64,000 nt of DNA, taken from positions 62,001-126,000 of the forward strand of contig NZ_VTXE01000016.1 in the NCBI RefSeq assembly GCF_013114595.1, read 5' to 3'. The position numbers and the translations under genes are program-made. The stretch is from Vibrio sp. 99-8-1 (GTDB lineage Bacteria; Pseudomonadota; Gammaproteobacteria; Enterobacterales; Vibrionaceae). Positions within the stretch are counted from its first letter, which is position 1. The number at the start of each line of letters is the position of its first letter. This document shows, in pieces, positions 43,586 through 52,698 of the stretch. The notes under the pieces are model-generated. The model saw only the letters and a program-made list of their open reading frames with translations. It was not told the DNA's origin and searched no databases.

Positions 43586-44260
43586 ATGTTATCCAACACT
43601 CCAAGAACAAAGATAAAAAAAGCGGCACATAAAGCGTGTTTACAGCAAGATATGCTGTGGAAGATTATTGATGAAAGTTTAATTGCTCATGTCGCAATAA
43701 TAGAGCAAGGGGCGCCAATGGTGATTCCCATGCTAGCGTGGCGAGTTGATAACAATGTTTATTTGCATGGGGCAAGAAATAGTCGCTTAATAAAGAAATT
43801 GAAGAGTGGTGTTGAAACGTCGATGACCTTCACTCTGTTTGACGGTTGGGTGTTGGCTCGTTCAGCCATGCATCATAGTGCGCATTACCGTTCCGCTATG
43901 GTATTTGGTCAGTTTCAAGCTATTGAATCGAGAGAAGAAAAAGATCGATTGCTGAATCACTTTATCGAGCAGATCGCTCCCGGTCGTACGGAAGACGTTC
44001 GGTTAGGCAATGATAAAGAGCTGGATGCCACCGATCTTTTAGTAATGCCTTTAACAGAAGCATCGGTGAAGATTGGTTGTCATGGTGTCAATGATGATAA
44101 AGCGGATCTGGATCTTGCTGTTTGGGCTGGGATAATGCCTTATCGAACCGTTGTTGGCCCTTTGGAGCCTGTTGAGGATTTGTTGGATGGTGTAACTTGT
44201 CCAGACTACTCATCGGCGTATGGATCGCGATGGGCTACTAGGGTTAACAGACCTGAATAA
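43586..44260 (+). CDS. PNPOx-like flavin-binding split-barrel protein
   Basis: A 224-residue protein of the pyridoxamine 5'-phosphate oxidase-related (split-barrel FMN) superfamily. HVAIIEQGAPMVIPMLAWRVDNNVYLHGARNSRLIKKL and TFTLFDGWVLARSAMHHSAHYRSAMVFGQF are the FMN-barrel strands, with the RSAM(H)HS(A)HYRS stretch typical of the family. Enzymatic role unknown. Such genes often adjoin MocR regulators and it is probably the target of the divergent one. GAGGAGG precedes the ATG. Confidence 0.85.
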   Translation: MLSNTPRTKIKKAAHKACLQQDMLWKIIDESLIAHVAIIEQGAPMVIPMLAWRVDNNVYLHGARNSRLIKKLKSGVETSMTFTLFDGWVLARSAMHHSAHYRSAMVFGQFQAIESREEKDRLLNHFIEQIAPGRTEDVRLGNDKELDATDLLVMPLTEASVKIGCHGVNDDKADLDLAVWAGIMPYRTVVGPLEPVEDLLDGVTCPDYSSAYGSRWATRVNRPE

Positions 44261-44271
44261 ATGACAGACAA

Positions 44272-44298
44272 TAAAAAGGGCTACACTTAGTTAGCCCT
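44272..44298 (-). terminator. Minus-strand rho-independent terminator of the 24-aa ORF
   Basis: On the minus strand AGGGCTA pairs with TAGCCCT around an eight-base loop and is followed by TTTTTATTG. The plus strand lacks a U tract after the hairpin, so it terminates a leftward transcript. Confidence 0.82.
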
Positions 44299-44306
44299 GG
44301 TTCTTG

Positions 44307-44381
44307 TTATTTCTTGGAAGCTTCCTTCCAGAAACGATTTCTGCAACGTTTAAGTTGCGCTTTTCTCATTTTTTTGATCAT
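44307..44381 (-). CDS. 24-aa basic peptide
   Basis: A tiny ORF, MIKKMRKAQLKRCRNRFWKE followed by ASKK, preceded by AAGAAGAG seven bases before ATG. Its stop codon lies nine bases before a good terminator on the same strand. The peptide has 11 Lys/Arg of 24 and one Trp and no hydrophobic helix, so it may bind nucleic acid or a ribosome, or be only a leader peptide. No family recognised. The terminator makes a leftward transcript likely even if the peptide is not the product. Confidence 0.5.
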   Translation of the reverse strand: MIKKMRKAQLKRCRNRFWKEASKK

Positions 44382-44753
44382 AACTTATCTCTTCTTTAAT
44401 TATTGTAGGTACAGCCTTTTCGAAGGGCGGCAAGTCACGTTATCGAAACATATTACCAACAGAATTTCATAAGTAAAGTGATATTGTTCACATAATATAA
44501 ACAGGATTGCCGTGATAATCATGAGTTATGGTGAACAAGGTCTTCTATTTTGTAAATAAATAGATTAATGGCATAGTAATTGCGGTATAAGTCGAAGCCT
44601 GTCTGGTGGGTAGTTATTCTAAATCGCTGCATATTTTTTGAGCGAGTGTTCAATCGATATCCGAAGTTGGTATTTTGCACAAACTGTAATACCATTTTAA
44701 TTTACATTTGTATTACAATCGTGACTAACGATATAAATAGGAGTGACGTCAAT
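44382..44753. other. Intergenic region without recognised gene
   Basis: The stretch must hold the promoter of the leftward 24-aa ORF and that of the rightward 81-aa gene. One small hairpin (GCCTTT-TCG-AAGGGC, near 44412-44426) is visible in the leader of the leftward transcript. An open frame extends left from the 81-aa gene to 44580, but without a ribosome site. Nothing else is supported. Confidence 0.45.
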
Positions 44754-44999
44754 ATGACCAGTGAGTCTACTGAATTGGTTAACGCGTATAGAATAATTTT
44801 GCTGGCACTGGATGAGATGGTGAAGGCGGGTGGACAGCCAAGATATGAAGGCGATGATAGCAGTACCGATCCCGAAGCATTTAAGCGATTGGTTATGCAG
44901 TACGCAGGCGATCGAATTAGTGAGTCAGCGATAGATGAAGCATTAAAAGTACCACTGCAGGATATTGCGGGTAAGCTAATGGCTCTTTCGGCAAAATAG
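44754..44999 (+). CDS. Small soluble protein, 81 aa, unknown function
   Basis: ATG 44754 follows AGGAG at a good distance. The product is acidic and helical (ESTELVNAYRIILLALDEMVKAGG, then FKRLVMQYAGDRISESAIDEALKVPLQDI) with no signal peptide, membrane helix or cysteine pairs. I do not recognise a family. The dCMP deaminase gene begins 92 bases downstream on the same strand. Confidence 0.65.
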   Translation: MTSESTELVNAYRIILLALDEMVKAGGQPRYEGDDSSTDPEAFKRLVMQYAGDRISESAIDEALKVPLQDIAGKLMALSAK

Positions 45000-45091
45000 T
45001 CAGTTTAGTTTCGCTGCTTACTTGCCTATATTAACGGTTTGCGTTAAAAGTAGTTGGATTTGTAAGGCGACCAAAACAGAGGAATAAATAG

Positions 45092-45547
45092 ATGGTTTCT
45101 AAATGGGCTAAACGTTTTTTTCAGATGGCAGAACTAGTTGGCTCTTGGAGTAAGGATCCATCCACTCAAGTTGGTGCTGTAATTACTAAAAAGAATCGCA
45201 TCGTGTCGGTTGGTTTCAATGGTTATCCACATGGCGTTTCGGATAGTGCCGACACTGATGAGCGTGAAATGAAGTATCTGAAAACCTTGCATGCTGAAGA
45301 GAATGCCATACTGTTTGCGAAAGGAGATTTAGAAGGCAGTGAGATTTGGGTAACTCATTTTCCATGTCCAAATTGCGCAGCAAAAATAATTCAAACAGGC
45401 ATTGATAAAGTCAATTGTCCTGCTCAAACTGAAGATTTCTTGTCTCGATGGGGAGAGAAAATCGCAATCAGTGAAGAGATGTTTGGTCAGGCTAAAGTTG
45501 AGGTGGTTTGGTTACCATTAGAAGAGCTGAAAAACGACAATCTCTGA
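45092..45547 (+). CDS. Deoxycytidylate (dCMP) deaminase family protein
   Basis: A 151-residue zinc deaminase. SKDPSTQVGAVITKKNRIVSVGFNGYPHGV is the dCMP-deaminase signature, with the zinc/catalytic motif HAEENAI (His-Ala-Glu) and the second zinc site PCPNCAAKI. It converts dCMP to dUMP for thymidylate synthesis. Short for some dCMP deaminases but normal for the ComEB-like group. GAGGAATAAAT precedes the ATG. Confidence 0.92.
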   Translation: MVSKWAKRFFQMAELVGSWSKDPSTQVGAVITKKNRIVSVGFNGYPHGVSDSADTDEREMKYLKTLHAEENAILFAKGDLEGSEIWVTHFPCPNCAAKIIQTGIDKVNCPAQTEDFLSRWGEKIAISEEMFGQAKVEVVWLPLEELKNDNL

Positions 45548-45641
45548 TACGAATATTTGGTTACAATTTCTCTCTTGATAAGCTCGTAGTGCTCCACTAG
45601 GTTGAAGGCATTTTTTTGCTTAATACTTATCCGGAGCTTTT

Positions 45642-47201
45642 ATGAATGATCAGGTTACTGACATTATAGGTGATGTCAGGTCCTCTAGAATGGACCGTTT
45701 TTTAAATTTAATTGAGAGAACAGGAAACAAAATCCCTGATCCTGCCATACTGTTTTTTTGGGCGTTAATCATCGTTTGGGTTCTCTCCGCGTTACTCTCT
45801 CATTTCTCCTTTGATCTAATCAACCCAAGAACTGGCGATATTTTACAGATCAATAACCTGCTAACTGGTGAGGCTCTTGCGTCATTTTTAGCTAATATGG
45901 TCACAACATTCACAAGTTTTGCACCATTAGGCATTGTTTTGGTAGCTATGCTTGGTGTCGGGGTTGCCGACTCTTCAGGTTTTATTACCACTGGCCTTAA
46001 GAAAATGCTTAATGTGACGCCGGCAAAACTATTAACACCAATGCTTGTACTGGTTGCTATTGTTTCTCACACTGCGGCGGATGCTGGTTACGTGTTGGTT
46101 ATTCCTCTTGGTGGCATTATCTTCCATGCCGCGGGTCGTCATCCACTCGCTGGTATTGCTGCGGCGTTTGCTGGTGTATCCGGTGGATTTTCGGCTAATT
46201 TTATTCCTTCAGGTATTGATCCATTACTAGCCGGTTTTACTCAGACATCCGCTCAAGTTCTTGATGCCGGTTACATCGTTAATCCTTTAGCGAACATATT
46301 CTTTACTGGACTATCGTCAATTATCATCGTGCTGATTGGCTGGTATGTGACCGAGAAAATTATAGAACCACGGCTAACATCGGTTTCTGTCGATGATGAC
46401 GCAGAACAAGCACCGGACTTAGCTTCATTTACTCAAACTGAATCGAAAGCATTCAGATACGCAGGCTGGGCGATGGTTGCGGGTATTGCTCTGTTGGTTT
46501 TTGCTGTTTATCCTGAGAACTCAGCTCTTCGTTCTAGTGACGGAGAACTGACCGCATTTTCTGCACCGTTAATGAAATCAATAGTGCCACTTATCTTTAT
46601 TTTGTTTATTGTCCCAGGTGTGGTGTACGGGAGAGTCGCAGGTACATTTAAATCAAGTAACGATGTGATTAAAGCCATGTCAGATACGATGTCGACTATG
46701 GGTGCTTATATCGTAATGTCGTTCTTTTGTGCCCAGTTTTTGTCTGCTTTTGGTCAGTCAAATATTGGCACAATGCTCGCACTCTATGGTGCTGAGGGCT
46801 TAAAAGCGATGAACCTTCCGGGTCAGGCTACCATTGTGGGAATGATTTTACTGACTGCACTGGTTAATTTGTTAGTGGGTTCTGCTTCCGCAAAATGGGC
46901 CTTGATTGGACCAATACTTGTACCAATGCTAATGGCTGTGGGCATCTCACCTGAGTTGTCTCAGGCGGCTTATCGGGTAGGTGACTCGGTGTCCAATATT
47001 ATCTCTCCGTTGATGGTGTTTTTTCCATTAGTTGTGGTGTATTGCCAGCGCTATGTTAAGTCAACGGGGATTGGTACATTGGCTTCTTTGATGATGCCGT
47101 ACTCTATTGCTATGTTCATCGGCTGGACTATCTTCTTGCTCGCATATTGGGCATTAGGTATCCCGTTGGGCATACAAGCGCCATACAGCTACGCAATGTA
47201 G
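45642..47201 (+). CDS. AbgT-family transporter
   Basis: A 519-residue integral membrane protein. Family blocks are RFLNLIERTGNKIPDPAILFFWALIIVWVLSALLS at the N-terminus, the helix-breaking GVADSSGF, SHTAADAGYVLVIPLGG, SGGFSANFIPSGIDPLLAGFTQ and GSASAKWALIGPILVPML. The family contains the p-aminobenzoyl-glutamate importer AbgT and MtrF, which act on folate breakdown products or export antimetabolites. Its substrate here is unproven; no abgAB hydrolase genes are adjacent. A perfect terminator follows. Confidence 0.93.
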   Translation: MNDQVTDIIGDVRSSRMDRFLNLIERTGNKIPDPAILFFWALIIVWVLSALLSHFSFDLINPRTGDILQINNLLTGEALASFLANMVTTFTSFAPLGIVLVAMLGVGVADSSGFITTGLKKMLNVTPAKLLTPMLVLVAIVSHTAADAGYVLVIPLGGIIFHAAGRHPLAGIAAAFAGVSGGFSANFIPSGIDPLLAGFTQTSAQVLDAGYIVNPLANIFFTGLSSIIIVLIGWYVTEKIIEPRLTSVSVDDDAEQAPDLASFTQTESKAFRYAGWAMVAGIALLVFAVYPENSALRSSDGELTAFSAPLMKSIVPLIFILFIVPGVVYGRVAGTFKSSNDVIKAMSDTMSTMGAYIVMSFFCAQFLSAFGQSNIGTMLALYGAEGLKAMNLPGQATIVGMILLTALVNLLVGSASAKWALIGPILVPMLMAVGISPELSQAAYRVGDSVSNIISPLMVFFPLVVVYCQRYVKSTGIGTLASLMMPYSIAMFIGWTIFLLAYWALGIPLGIQAPYSYAM

Positions 47202-47212
47202 TGTGTTGCTAT

Positions 47213-47240
47213 AGCCGCTTAGCTTCTAAGCGGCTTTTAC
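47213..47240 (+). terminator. Terminator after the AbgT gene
   Basis: AGCCGCTTAG and CTAAGCGGCT form a perfect ten-base stem with loop CTT, followed by TTTACTTTATT. Confidence 0.85.
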
Positions 47241-47359
47241 TTTATTACTCAATATCTTTTCTCATCACGCTTTCTTTTTTGGTTAATCATTCCTAACCCC
47301 TATTGACTTAAAGTTAACTTTAACTATTAAGCTAAAGGTCTAATGACAGGGAGTTGGAA

Positions 47360-48562
47360 ATGAAGAATAGAACACAGTTATATTTGTCTGGCCGTTTTTT
47401 TGATGGGATTTCTTCAGGTATGTTTATGATGGCATTGCCTTGGATAATGCTATCTCAAGCTGATATGGGCACATTTGTGGCATTAACAGCACTGCTTTGC
47501 ACAGTGGCATCTTTTCTTATTACGCCGTTTAGTTCAACTTGGATAGATAGGTTTTCAAGAAAATCGATACTAGTAATAATGCAGTGTGTCCAGTTTAGCA
47601 CCGCTCTATTGGTTGCTCTGTTAGCGGTGGTGGATCTCTCTTCAATATGGGTATTGGCGTTAGCCCAGTTGATATTTTGGCTGAGTGGTGACATTGCTTG
47701 GAGCACCAACAATGCGTTTACTCAGGAGAACTATCAAAAAAGTGAATACGCAAAAGTCACTGGCCAGCAAGAAGTTGTGATGCAGATGACTATGCTGGGA
47801 GCAGGGGGAGCCGGCATTGTGTTGTTGCAGCAGTGGTTTATTGTAGAGTTTGCGTTTTTTGCCGCGTTAGCATCAATGATCTCAATGTTGTGTTACCTAG
47901 CTACTCCCTACAACAGGAAGCTTACAAAAGCGGCGAGTCATACTCCGTTTGTGCAGCAGCTGTTTGAGATAAAAGCTATTTATACTTTTCAGCCTAGATT
48001 CTATCTGTTTTTAGCGCTCTCTTCGCTCTCATATCCAGTATTAACCTTCTTGGTCAAATTAGTGCCGATCTATTTCGCTCAGGAAGATATTAGTGGTTCG
48101 TGGTTTGCCGGTTGGAAAATAAGTTATGGTTTAGGGGCTCTGCTATGTGGTGTGGTTATTAGCAGGTTACTTGCTAACATTTCAAGTGAGCACGCAATGA
48201 TTTTGTCGATGTTTGCGCTGAGTGTGCTGCTTTTTGTCATGGCGGGTTATTTGTCTCCTTCGGTGATGATCGCTGCAACCGTTGCCATTGGTTTTTTCAA
48301 TGCGTTTAATCGAATTGCGCGGATAAACAAGATGAACCATGAAGTCTTGGTGGCACAGAGAGGCAGAGTAGAGGGTGGATTAAAGATGTTTTCTACCATG
48401 AGTCAAAGTGTTAGTTACGTCATCATCGCTTTGCTGGCGCACCTTGATTTAGTCGCAACAGGATTTATGTTGGTTGCAGTTAGCCTGTTACTTGTTTCTA
48501 TGTTGTTGCTTCGTCTATATAAAGCGAAAGCGCATATTCATGCGCTTCCTCAATTGAGCTAA
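47360..48562 (+). CDS. Major facilitator superfamily transporter
   Basis: About 400 residues with 12 helices. The loop after helix 2 shows the MFS A-motif remnant (STWIDRFSRKSILVI). Start at ATG 47360 with GGGAG upstream (TTG 47354 is the alternative). An MFS efflux or uptake protein of the MFS_1/MFS_3 type; substrate unknown. It is convergent with the GH3 gene, 20 bases apart, with no terminator visible between them. Confidence 0.82.
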   Translation: MKNRTQLYLSGRFFDGISSGMFMMALPWIMLSQADMGTFVALTALLCTVASFLITPFSSTWIDRFSRKSILVIMQCVQFSTALLVALLAVVDLSSIWVLALAQLIFWLSGDIAWSTNNAFTQENYQKSEYAKVTGQQEVVMQMTMLGAGGAGIVLLQQWFIVEFAFFAALASMISMLCYLATPYNRKLTKAASHTPFVQQLFEIKAIYTFQPRFYLFLALSSLSYPVLTFLVKLVPIYFAQEDISGSWFAGWKISYGLGALLCGVVISRLLANISSEHAMILSMFALSVLLFVMAGYLSPSVMIAATVAIGFFNAFNRIARINKMNHEVLVAQRGRVEGGLKMFSTMSQSVSYVIIALLAHLDLVATGFMLVAVSLLLVSMLLLRLYKAKAHIHALPQLS

Positions 48563-48582
48563 CAGCTTAAGGTTAACAGGTC

Positions 48583-51132
48583 TTAATATAAGCGAACGTT
48601 GGCGATAACCGTGGATAGCGGAGTGGATGACCATATCGCAAATGGCACATCCACCGATTGTTGATGGTCAGATGGCAATAAATCGTCAATATTCACCGTG
48701 ATGGTTTGCCATTCATTCACGACACTTTTTAATTTAGGTTGAATGTTAAATTGCTTGTCTATATCGCAACTTATAATGTCCCGGCTCTCACCCATAGCAA
48801 TGTAAATGGGTTGCTGAACAGGTGTTGAGATAAGTAGCTCAAATGACAAGGTAGTAAATGCAGATACGTTATCGTACTCACCATCTGCGGTCTGAATGTA
48901 GAAGCAAGCGGAATGGTCGGTAAACTTCACCTCTACAGCATCTTGTTGAAGTTGATAGTTATAAGGTAGCGTCGTTATCCAGTCATAATAGAGTGGATTG
49001 TTCAATGAAACATCGATGGCATCGTTATGTTTTGAGTGATGAATTTTTGCCTGATAATCGCCAATAATAGAACGAACACCAAACAGCTCAATAATATTTT
49101 TCTGGTTTTGGCTCTCTTCACTGATGTCTAATTCAATCATGTTGAGATTATTGGCTTCTTCATGATTGGCATAGTTTAAGCCGTATCCGTAAGGAAAAAG
49201 TGGCATATCCTTACCTAGTGGATCTTGCTCTGATTCAGGCAACTGGTAATTAGGGATATGAGGCGGAATACGGTTAACGCTACTAGAGAGCTTTTTGTTT
49301 GGCCAGCTATATGAGAGCTTGCCACTAAAATCGTAAATAGGCTTGCCGTTGTCATCTCCGATGATAACGTCGGTAATCCCTTGTGCTTCAGTACCCGGTA
49401 AGAAAGCCGCGATAAACGCGTCAGACATTGCTATCTCTTCATTCACGTACAAAGGACGGCCTGAGAAAAAGAGGCTAATGACCTTTATGCCTTGCTGTTG
49501 TAAATAGCGAATCTTATCAACATCTTTTCGATAGCTTCTCTTCAATGAGGCGAACTCAAGCGACTGCCACTGTTTTATGTCCCCCATCATTTCTGAATAT
49601 GGGTCTTCACCAAAGGCGACAATGGCGACATCGATATTGGATAAATCATCGTCGAGTAGAGGAGAGAAGAGCAGGTTATTTTTATCGATTACGCTCTCCA
49701 GAGCAGATTTAATTGTCGTCGCGTTGGGGAAGTCTTCTAGTGTATTTTCGGTGCCTTGCCAAGTGAGATTCCACCCACCTGTCTGCTTCTGAATATCGTT
49801 GGCGGCACTGCCTGTCAGCAGGATGTGTTGAGAAGGTTTCAACGGTAGAGTTTGCTGATTATTTTTTAGTAACACTAACGATTTTCTTACTGCCTCACGA
49901 GCAAGGGCTCTATGATGAGGGTTATTTAATGCAGAAGGTTTCCCAGCGAGTTGTCTTTCACTAGGTTTTGACTTCTGCCATAGCCCAGCTCTCATTTTTA
50001 CTCGCAAAATTCGTTTTACCGCATCATCAATTCTGCTCATTTTTATTTGACCAGACTGAATGTCTTTGATGGTCTGTTTATACACTTGTGGCCAATGTTC
50101 TCGTACCGGAACCATTAAAATGTCATTACCCGCATTGATGGCGTAAGTGGCGTCAATTTCGCTACATTTGCTCACTTCTGAATGACCATTCCAGTCGGTG
50201 ACAACCAGCCCATCAAATCCCATTTGCTGCTTCAATACATCATTGAGTAGATAGTGACTACCGTGAAGCTTATGGTTGTATAGCGGAGTTGTGTCCGGGC
50301 TGTGATCGTAATTAGCCTCATTCGTCCAAGAATTAAATGAAGACATCACCACTTGCGCGCCAGCATTAAGGCCGCTGAAGTAGCCCATACCATGAATATT
50401 AATCAGCAATTCTTCACTGTAATTATTAATACCGCGATCAACGCCGTCAGCGGTTCCGCCATCTCCGAGCCAGTGCTTAACATTTGAGATTACTTTGGTG
50501 TCGCCTTTTAATAACTCTTCATCACCTTGTAATCCTCGTACCATCGCTTCTGCATATTGATAGGTAATTTCAGGATCTTCCGAGTAACCTTCATATACGC
50601 GCCCCCATCTCAGGTTCCTTGGTGTGGCAACGGTTGGGGCAAACGTCCAATCTAAACCTGTCGCACATACTTCTACTGCGGTCGCAGCCCCAATTCGTTC
50701 AATTAAATCGCTATCTCGAGTCGCACCCAAGCCAATATTATGGGGAAAAACAGTGGCGCCATAGACGTTGTTGTGACCGTGGACTGCATCAGTCGCCCAG
50801 ATAAATGGAATTCTAAATGGCCTATCTTTGAAAACCTCTTCAGTCGCAAGCCAAAATTCATCGGCTTTCTCTGCCCACTCTTTGGCAGACGCGTACTTGT
50901 TTTCGTTGGGCCAGCTTCCACCACCATTCAGAATTGAGCCGAGTTTATACTGTCGCAATTCTTCAGGAGTAATGTCTCTAAGGTTTGGTTGAATCATTTG
51001 ACCAACCTTCTCTTCAATTGTCATTAGAGAAAGTATGTAACTAATTTCCTGTTCAATGGTGTCATCTTTGCCAATAGCAGATTCAATTTTTGGCCAGTGG
51101 GTGTAGTAGGGAAGTGTTACTGAGCTTTTCAT
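48583..51132 (-). CDS. GH3-family beta-glucosidase / exo-glucanase, apparently cytosolic
   Basis: About 849 residues. The GH3 barrel begins near residue 20 (LSLMTIEEKVGQMIQPNLRDIT), with substrate-binding IPFIWATDAVHGHNNVYGATVFPHNIGLGAT, NVKHWLGDGGT, and the nucleophile Asp in GFDGLVVTDWNGHSEV. The second domain has LKNNQQTLPLKPSQHILLTGS and the glycine-rich loop. The C-terminal 200 residues are a beta-sandwich (ExoP-like). The start ATG 51132 follows AAAGAG; the N-terminus (MKSSVTLPYYTHWPKIES) shows no signal peptide, whereas ExoP-type relatives are usually exported. A palindrome GAGAGCTCTC lies 85 bases upstream. Confidence 0.93.
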   Translation of the reverse strand: MKSSVTLPYYTHWPKIESAIGKDDTIEQEISYILSLMTIEEKVGQMIQPNLRDITPEELRQYKLGSILNGGGSWPNENKYASAKEWAEKADEFWLATEEVFKDRPFRIPFIWATDAVHGHNNVYGATVFPHNIGLGATRDSDLIERIGAATAVEVCATGLDWTFAPTVATPRNLRWGRVYEGYSEDPEITYQYAEAMVRGLQGDEELLKGDTKVISNVKHWLGDGGTADGVDRGINNYSEELLINIHGMGYFSGLNAGAQVVMSSFNSWTNEANYDHSPDTTPLYNHKLHGSHYLLNDVLKQQMGFDGLVVTDWNGHSEVSKCSEIDATYAINAGNDILMVPVREHWPQVYKQTIKDIQSGQIKMSRIDDAVKRILRVKMRAGLWQKSKPSERQLAGKPSALNNPHHRALAREAVRKSLVLLKNNQQTLPLKPSQHILLTGSAANDIQKQTGGWNLTWQGTENTLEDFPNATTIKSALESVIDKNNLLFSPLLDDDLSNIDVAIVAFGEDPYSEMMGDIKQWQSLEFASLKRSYRKDVDKIRYLQQQGIKVISLFFSGRPLYVNEEIAMSDAFIAAFLPGTEAQGITDVIIGDDNGKPIYDFSGKLSYSWPNKKLSSSVNRIPPHIPNYQLPESEQDPLGKDMPLFPYGYGLNYANHEEANNLNMIELDISEESQNQKNIIELFGVRSIIGDYQAKIHHSKHNDAIDVSLNNPLYYDWITTLPYNYQLQQDAVEVKFTDHSACFYIQTADGEYDNVSAFTTLSFELLISTPVQQPIYIAMGESRDIISCDIDKQFNIQPKLKSVVNEWQTITVNIDDLLPSDHQQSVDVPFAIWSSTPLSTVIANVRLY

Positions 51133-51216
51133 AGTTATCTCTTTAATCAGAACTGAGTCGGTCACGTTACTATCGCTAAGTATAGAGAGAGTATCGAAAA
51201 AAAGGGTAACTGTATT

Positions 51217-51226
51217 GAGAGCTCTC
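51217..51226. promoter_or_regulatory. Palindrome upstream of the GH3 gene
   Basis: GAGAGCTCTC, perfect ten bases, lies about 85 bases before the GH3 start, in the expected operator region. No regulator gene adjoins it. Low confidence. Confidence 0.3.
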
Positions 51227-51336
51227 CATCAGTTTTGATCATTAATATTAATCTGATTCAGTAACGGTTTAAATTGTTGAGTTGCAACGTCGTTTGACAA
51301 TGGTGCTGCTTTTCACTTGCTATTAAATCGTCAGAA

Positions 51337-51374
51337 ATAAAAAATGTGGCGGTTATTAATCCAGCCACATTTTT
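51337..51374 (-). terminator. Terminator of the TRAP transporter operon
   Basis: AAAATGTGGC and GCCACATTTT pair around a 13-base loop. On the minus strand the hairpin is followed by a T-rich run, 28 bases after the DctM-type stop codon. Confidence 0.85.
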
Positions 51375-51401
51375 GGGTTAACAGAACTAGGGTTATTTAC
51401 G

Positions 51402-52697
51402 CTAGATAATACTCGGTAGCCAAAGAGATAATGGCGGTAAAAGTAACAGAAGAAGTAATCGAACTATATCTGCACACCAAAACGGAGTCACACCTTTGAA
51501 AATGGTGCTGGTCTTAATATCTTTGACAACACTGCTAAGAACAAAAATATTTAACCCCACCGGCGGTGTAATCAAACTGATCTCTGTTACCACAACAACC
51601 ACAATACCAAACCAGACTAAATCAAACCCTAGGCTTGCTACCAAAGGGTAAAAAATGGGTACGGTCAAAAGTAGCATTGATAGGCTTTCAAAGACGGTGC
51701 CTAATAAGATGTAGACAGCCATGATGGCTAAAATCACTAAGAATGGCTCAGCGCCAAAAGATTGCATCCAGACGACCAGTTCTTGAGGTAGACCTGTGCG
51801 GTTTACGAAGTTAGAGTAAATTAGCGCGCCAATGATAACGCCAAACAACATGGTTGAGGTGCGAGCAGTATCAATCAGAATCTCTCTTAGAACCCCCCAT
51901 GTCAACGTGCGGCGATATAGTGCAATGGCAAAAGCACCACCGGCACCAATGCCAGCCGCTTCTGTTGGAGTGAAGACACCTAGATAGATGCCGCCCATTA
52001 CCAGAGCAAACAGACCCAAAATACCAGAGACTGAACGTAACGCAGAGAAACGTTCCTCTTTAGACATTTTGCGACCGTTAGGTCCCGCTTTCGGGTTGCG
52101 CCAAACCACAAACTTTGTTGCCAATAGGTAGAAAAGAATACCAAGCATACCGGGAATAAAGCCTGCCGCGAATAGATCCCGGATGCTCTGTTCGGTAAGA
52201 ACACCATAAATAATGAGGATGACACTTGGTGGAATCAAGATACCTAGCGTTCCACCCGCTGCGATAGACGCTGAGGCTAAGCTGTCACAGTAACCATATT
52301 TACGCATTGAAGGCATAGCTACTTTTGCCATGGTGGCAGAAGTGGCTAAACTCGAACCGGAAATAGCGGAAAACCCACCACATGCCGCAACGGTTGCCAT
52401 TGCGAGTCCGCCACGATAGTGGCCCAAAAATGCGTAACACGCTTTATACAGCTCTTGTGACATGCCTGCGCGGGTGATTAAGTTACCCATAAGGATAAAC
52501 ATAGGGATCACCGACAATCCATAGTCTTGGGCAGTATCGATCAGCCTTTTTGCACTCACAGTTAATGCGCCATTAAAGTTCCAGTCACCTAATGCGGCAT
52601 AGCCGATAAAGCCAACAGCTGCCATAGCGAAGGCGATCGGCATTCTCAATAGTATTAGCGCCATGAGTACCGCAAAACCGATTAAGGCAATAGTCAT
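51402..52697 (-). CDS. TRAP transporter large membrane subunit (DctM type)
   Basis: A 431-residue protein with about 12-13 helices. DctM landmarks are LLRMPIAFAMAAVGFIGYAALG, SVIPMFILMGNLITRAGMSQELYKACYAFLG, GGFSAISGSSLATSATMAKVAMPSM, ASIAAGGTLGILIPPSVILIIYGV and the C-terminal LITPPVGLNIFVLS. It forms the sodium-driven transport pathway. It starts one base after the DctQ stop, so the two are coupled. The substrate is inferred from context only: the divergent operon degrades phenylacetate. Confidence 0.95.
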   Translation of the reverse strand: MTIALIGFAVLMALILLRMPIAFAMAAVGFIGYAALGDWNFNGALTVSAKRLIDTAQDYGLSVIPMFILMGNLITRAGMSQELYKACYAFLGHYRGGLAMATVAACGGFSAISGSSLATSATMAKVAMPSMRKYGYCDSLASASIAAGGTLGILIPPSVILIIYGVLTEQSIRDLFAAGFIPGMLGILFYLLATKFVVWRNPKAGPNGRKMSKEERFSALRSVSGILGLFALVMGGIYLGVFTPTEAAGIGAGGAFAIALYRRTLTWGVLREILIDTARTSTMLFGVIIGALIYSNFVNRTGLPQELVVWMQSFGAEPFLVILAIMAVYILLGTVFESLSMLLLTVPIFYPLVASLGFDLVWFGIVVVVVTEISLITPPVGLNIFVLSSVVKDIKTSTIFKGVTPFWCADIVRLLLLLLLPPLSLWLPSII

Positions 52698-52698
52698 A

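Noticed and set aside
44580-44753. Long N-terminal extension of the 81-aa protein
   Set aside because: No ribosome site, cysteine- and aromatic-rich composition unlike the downstream part, and a good AGGAG-ATG pair at 44754.
51238-51254. ATTAATATTAAT palindrome near the GH3 promoter
   Set aside because: AT-only palindromes arise easily in this base composition; no spacing or partner supports an operator.
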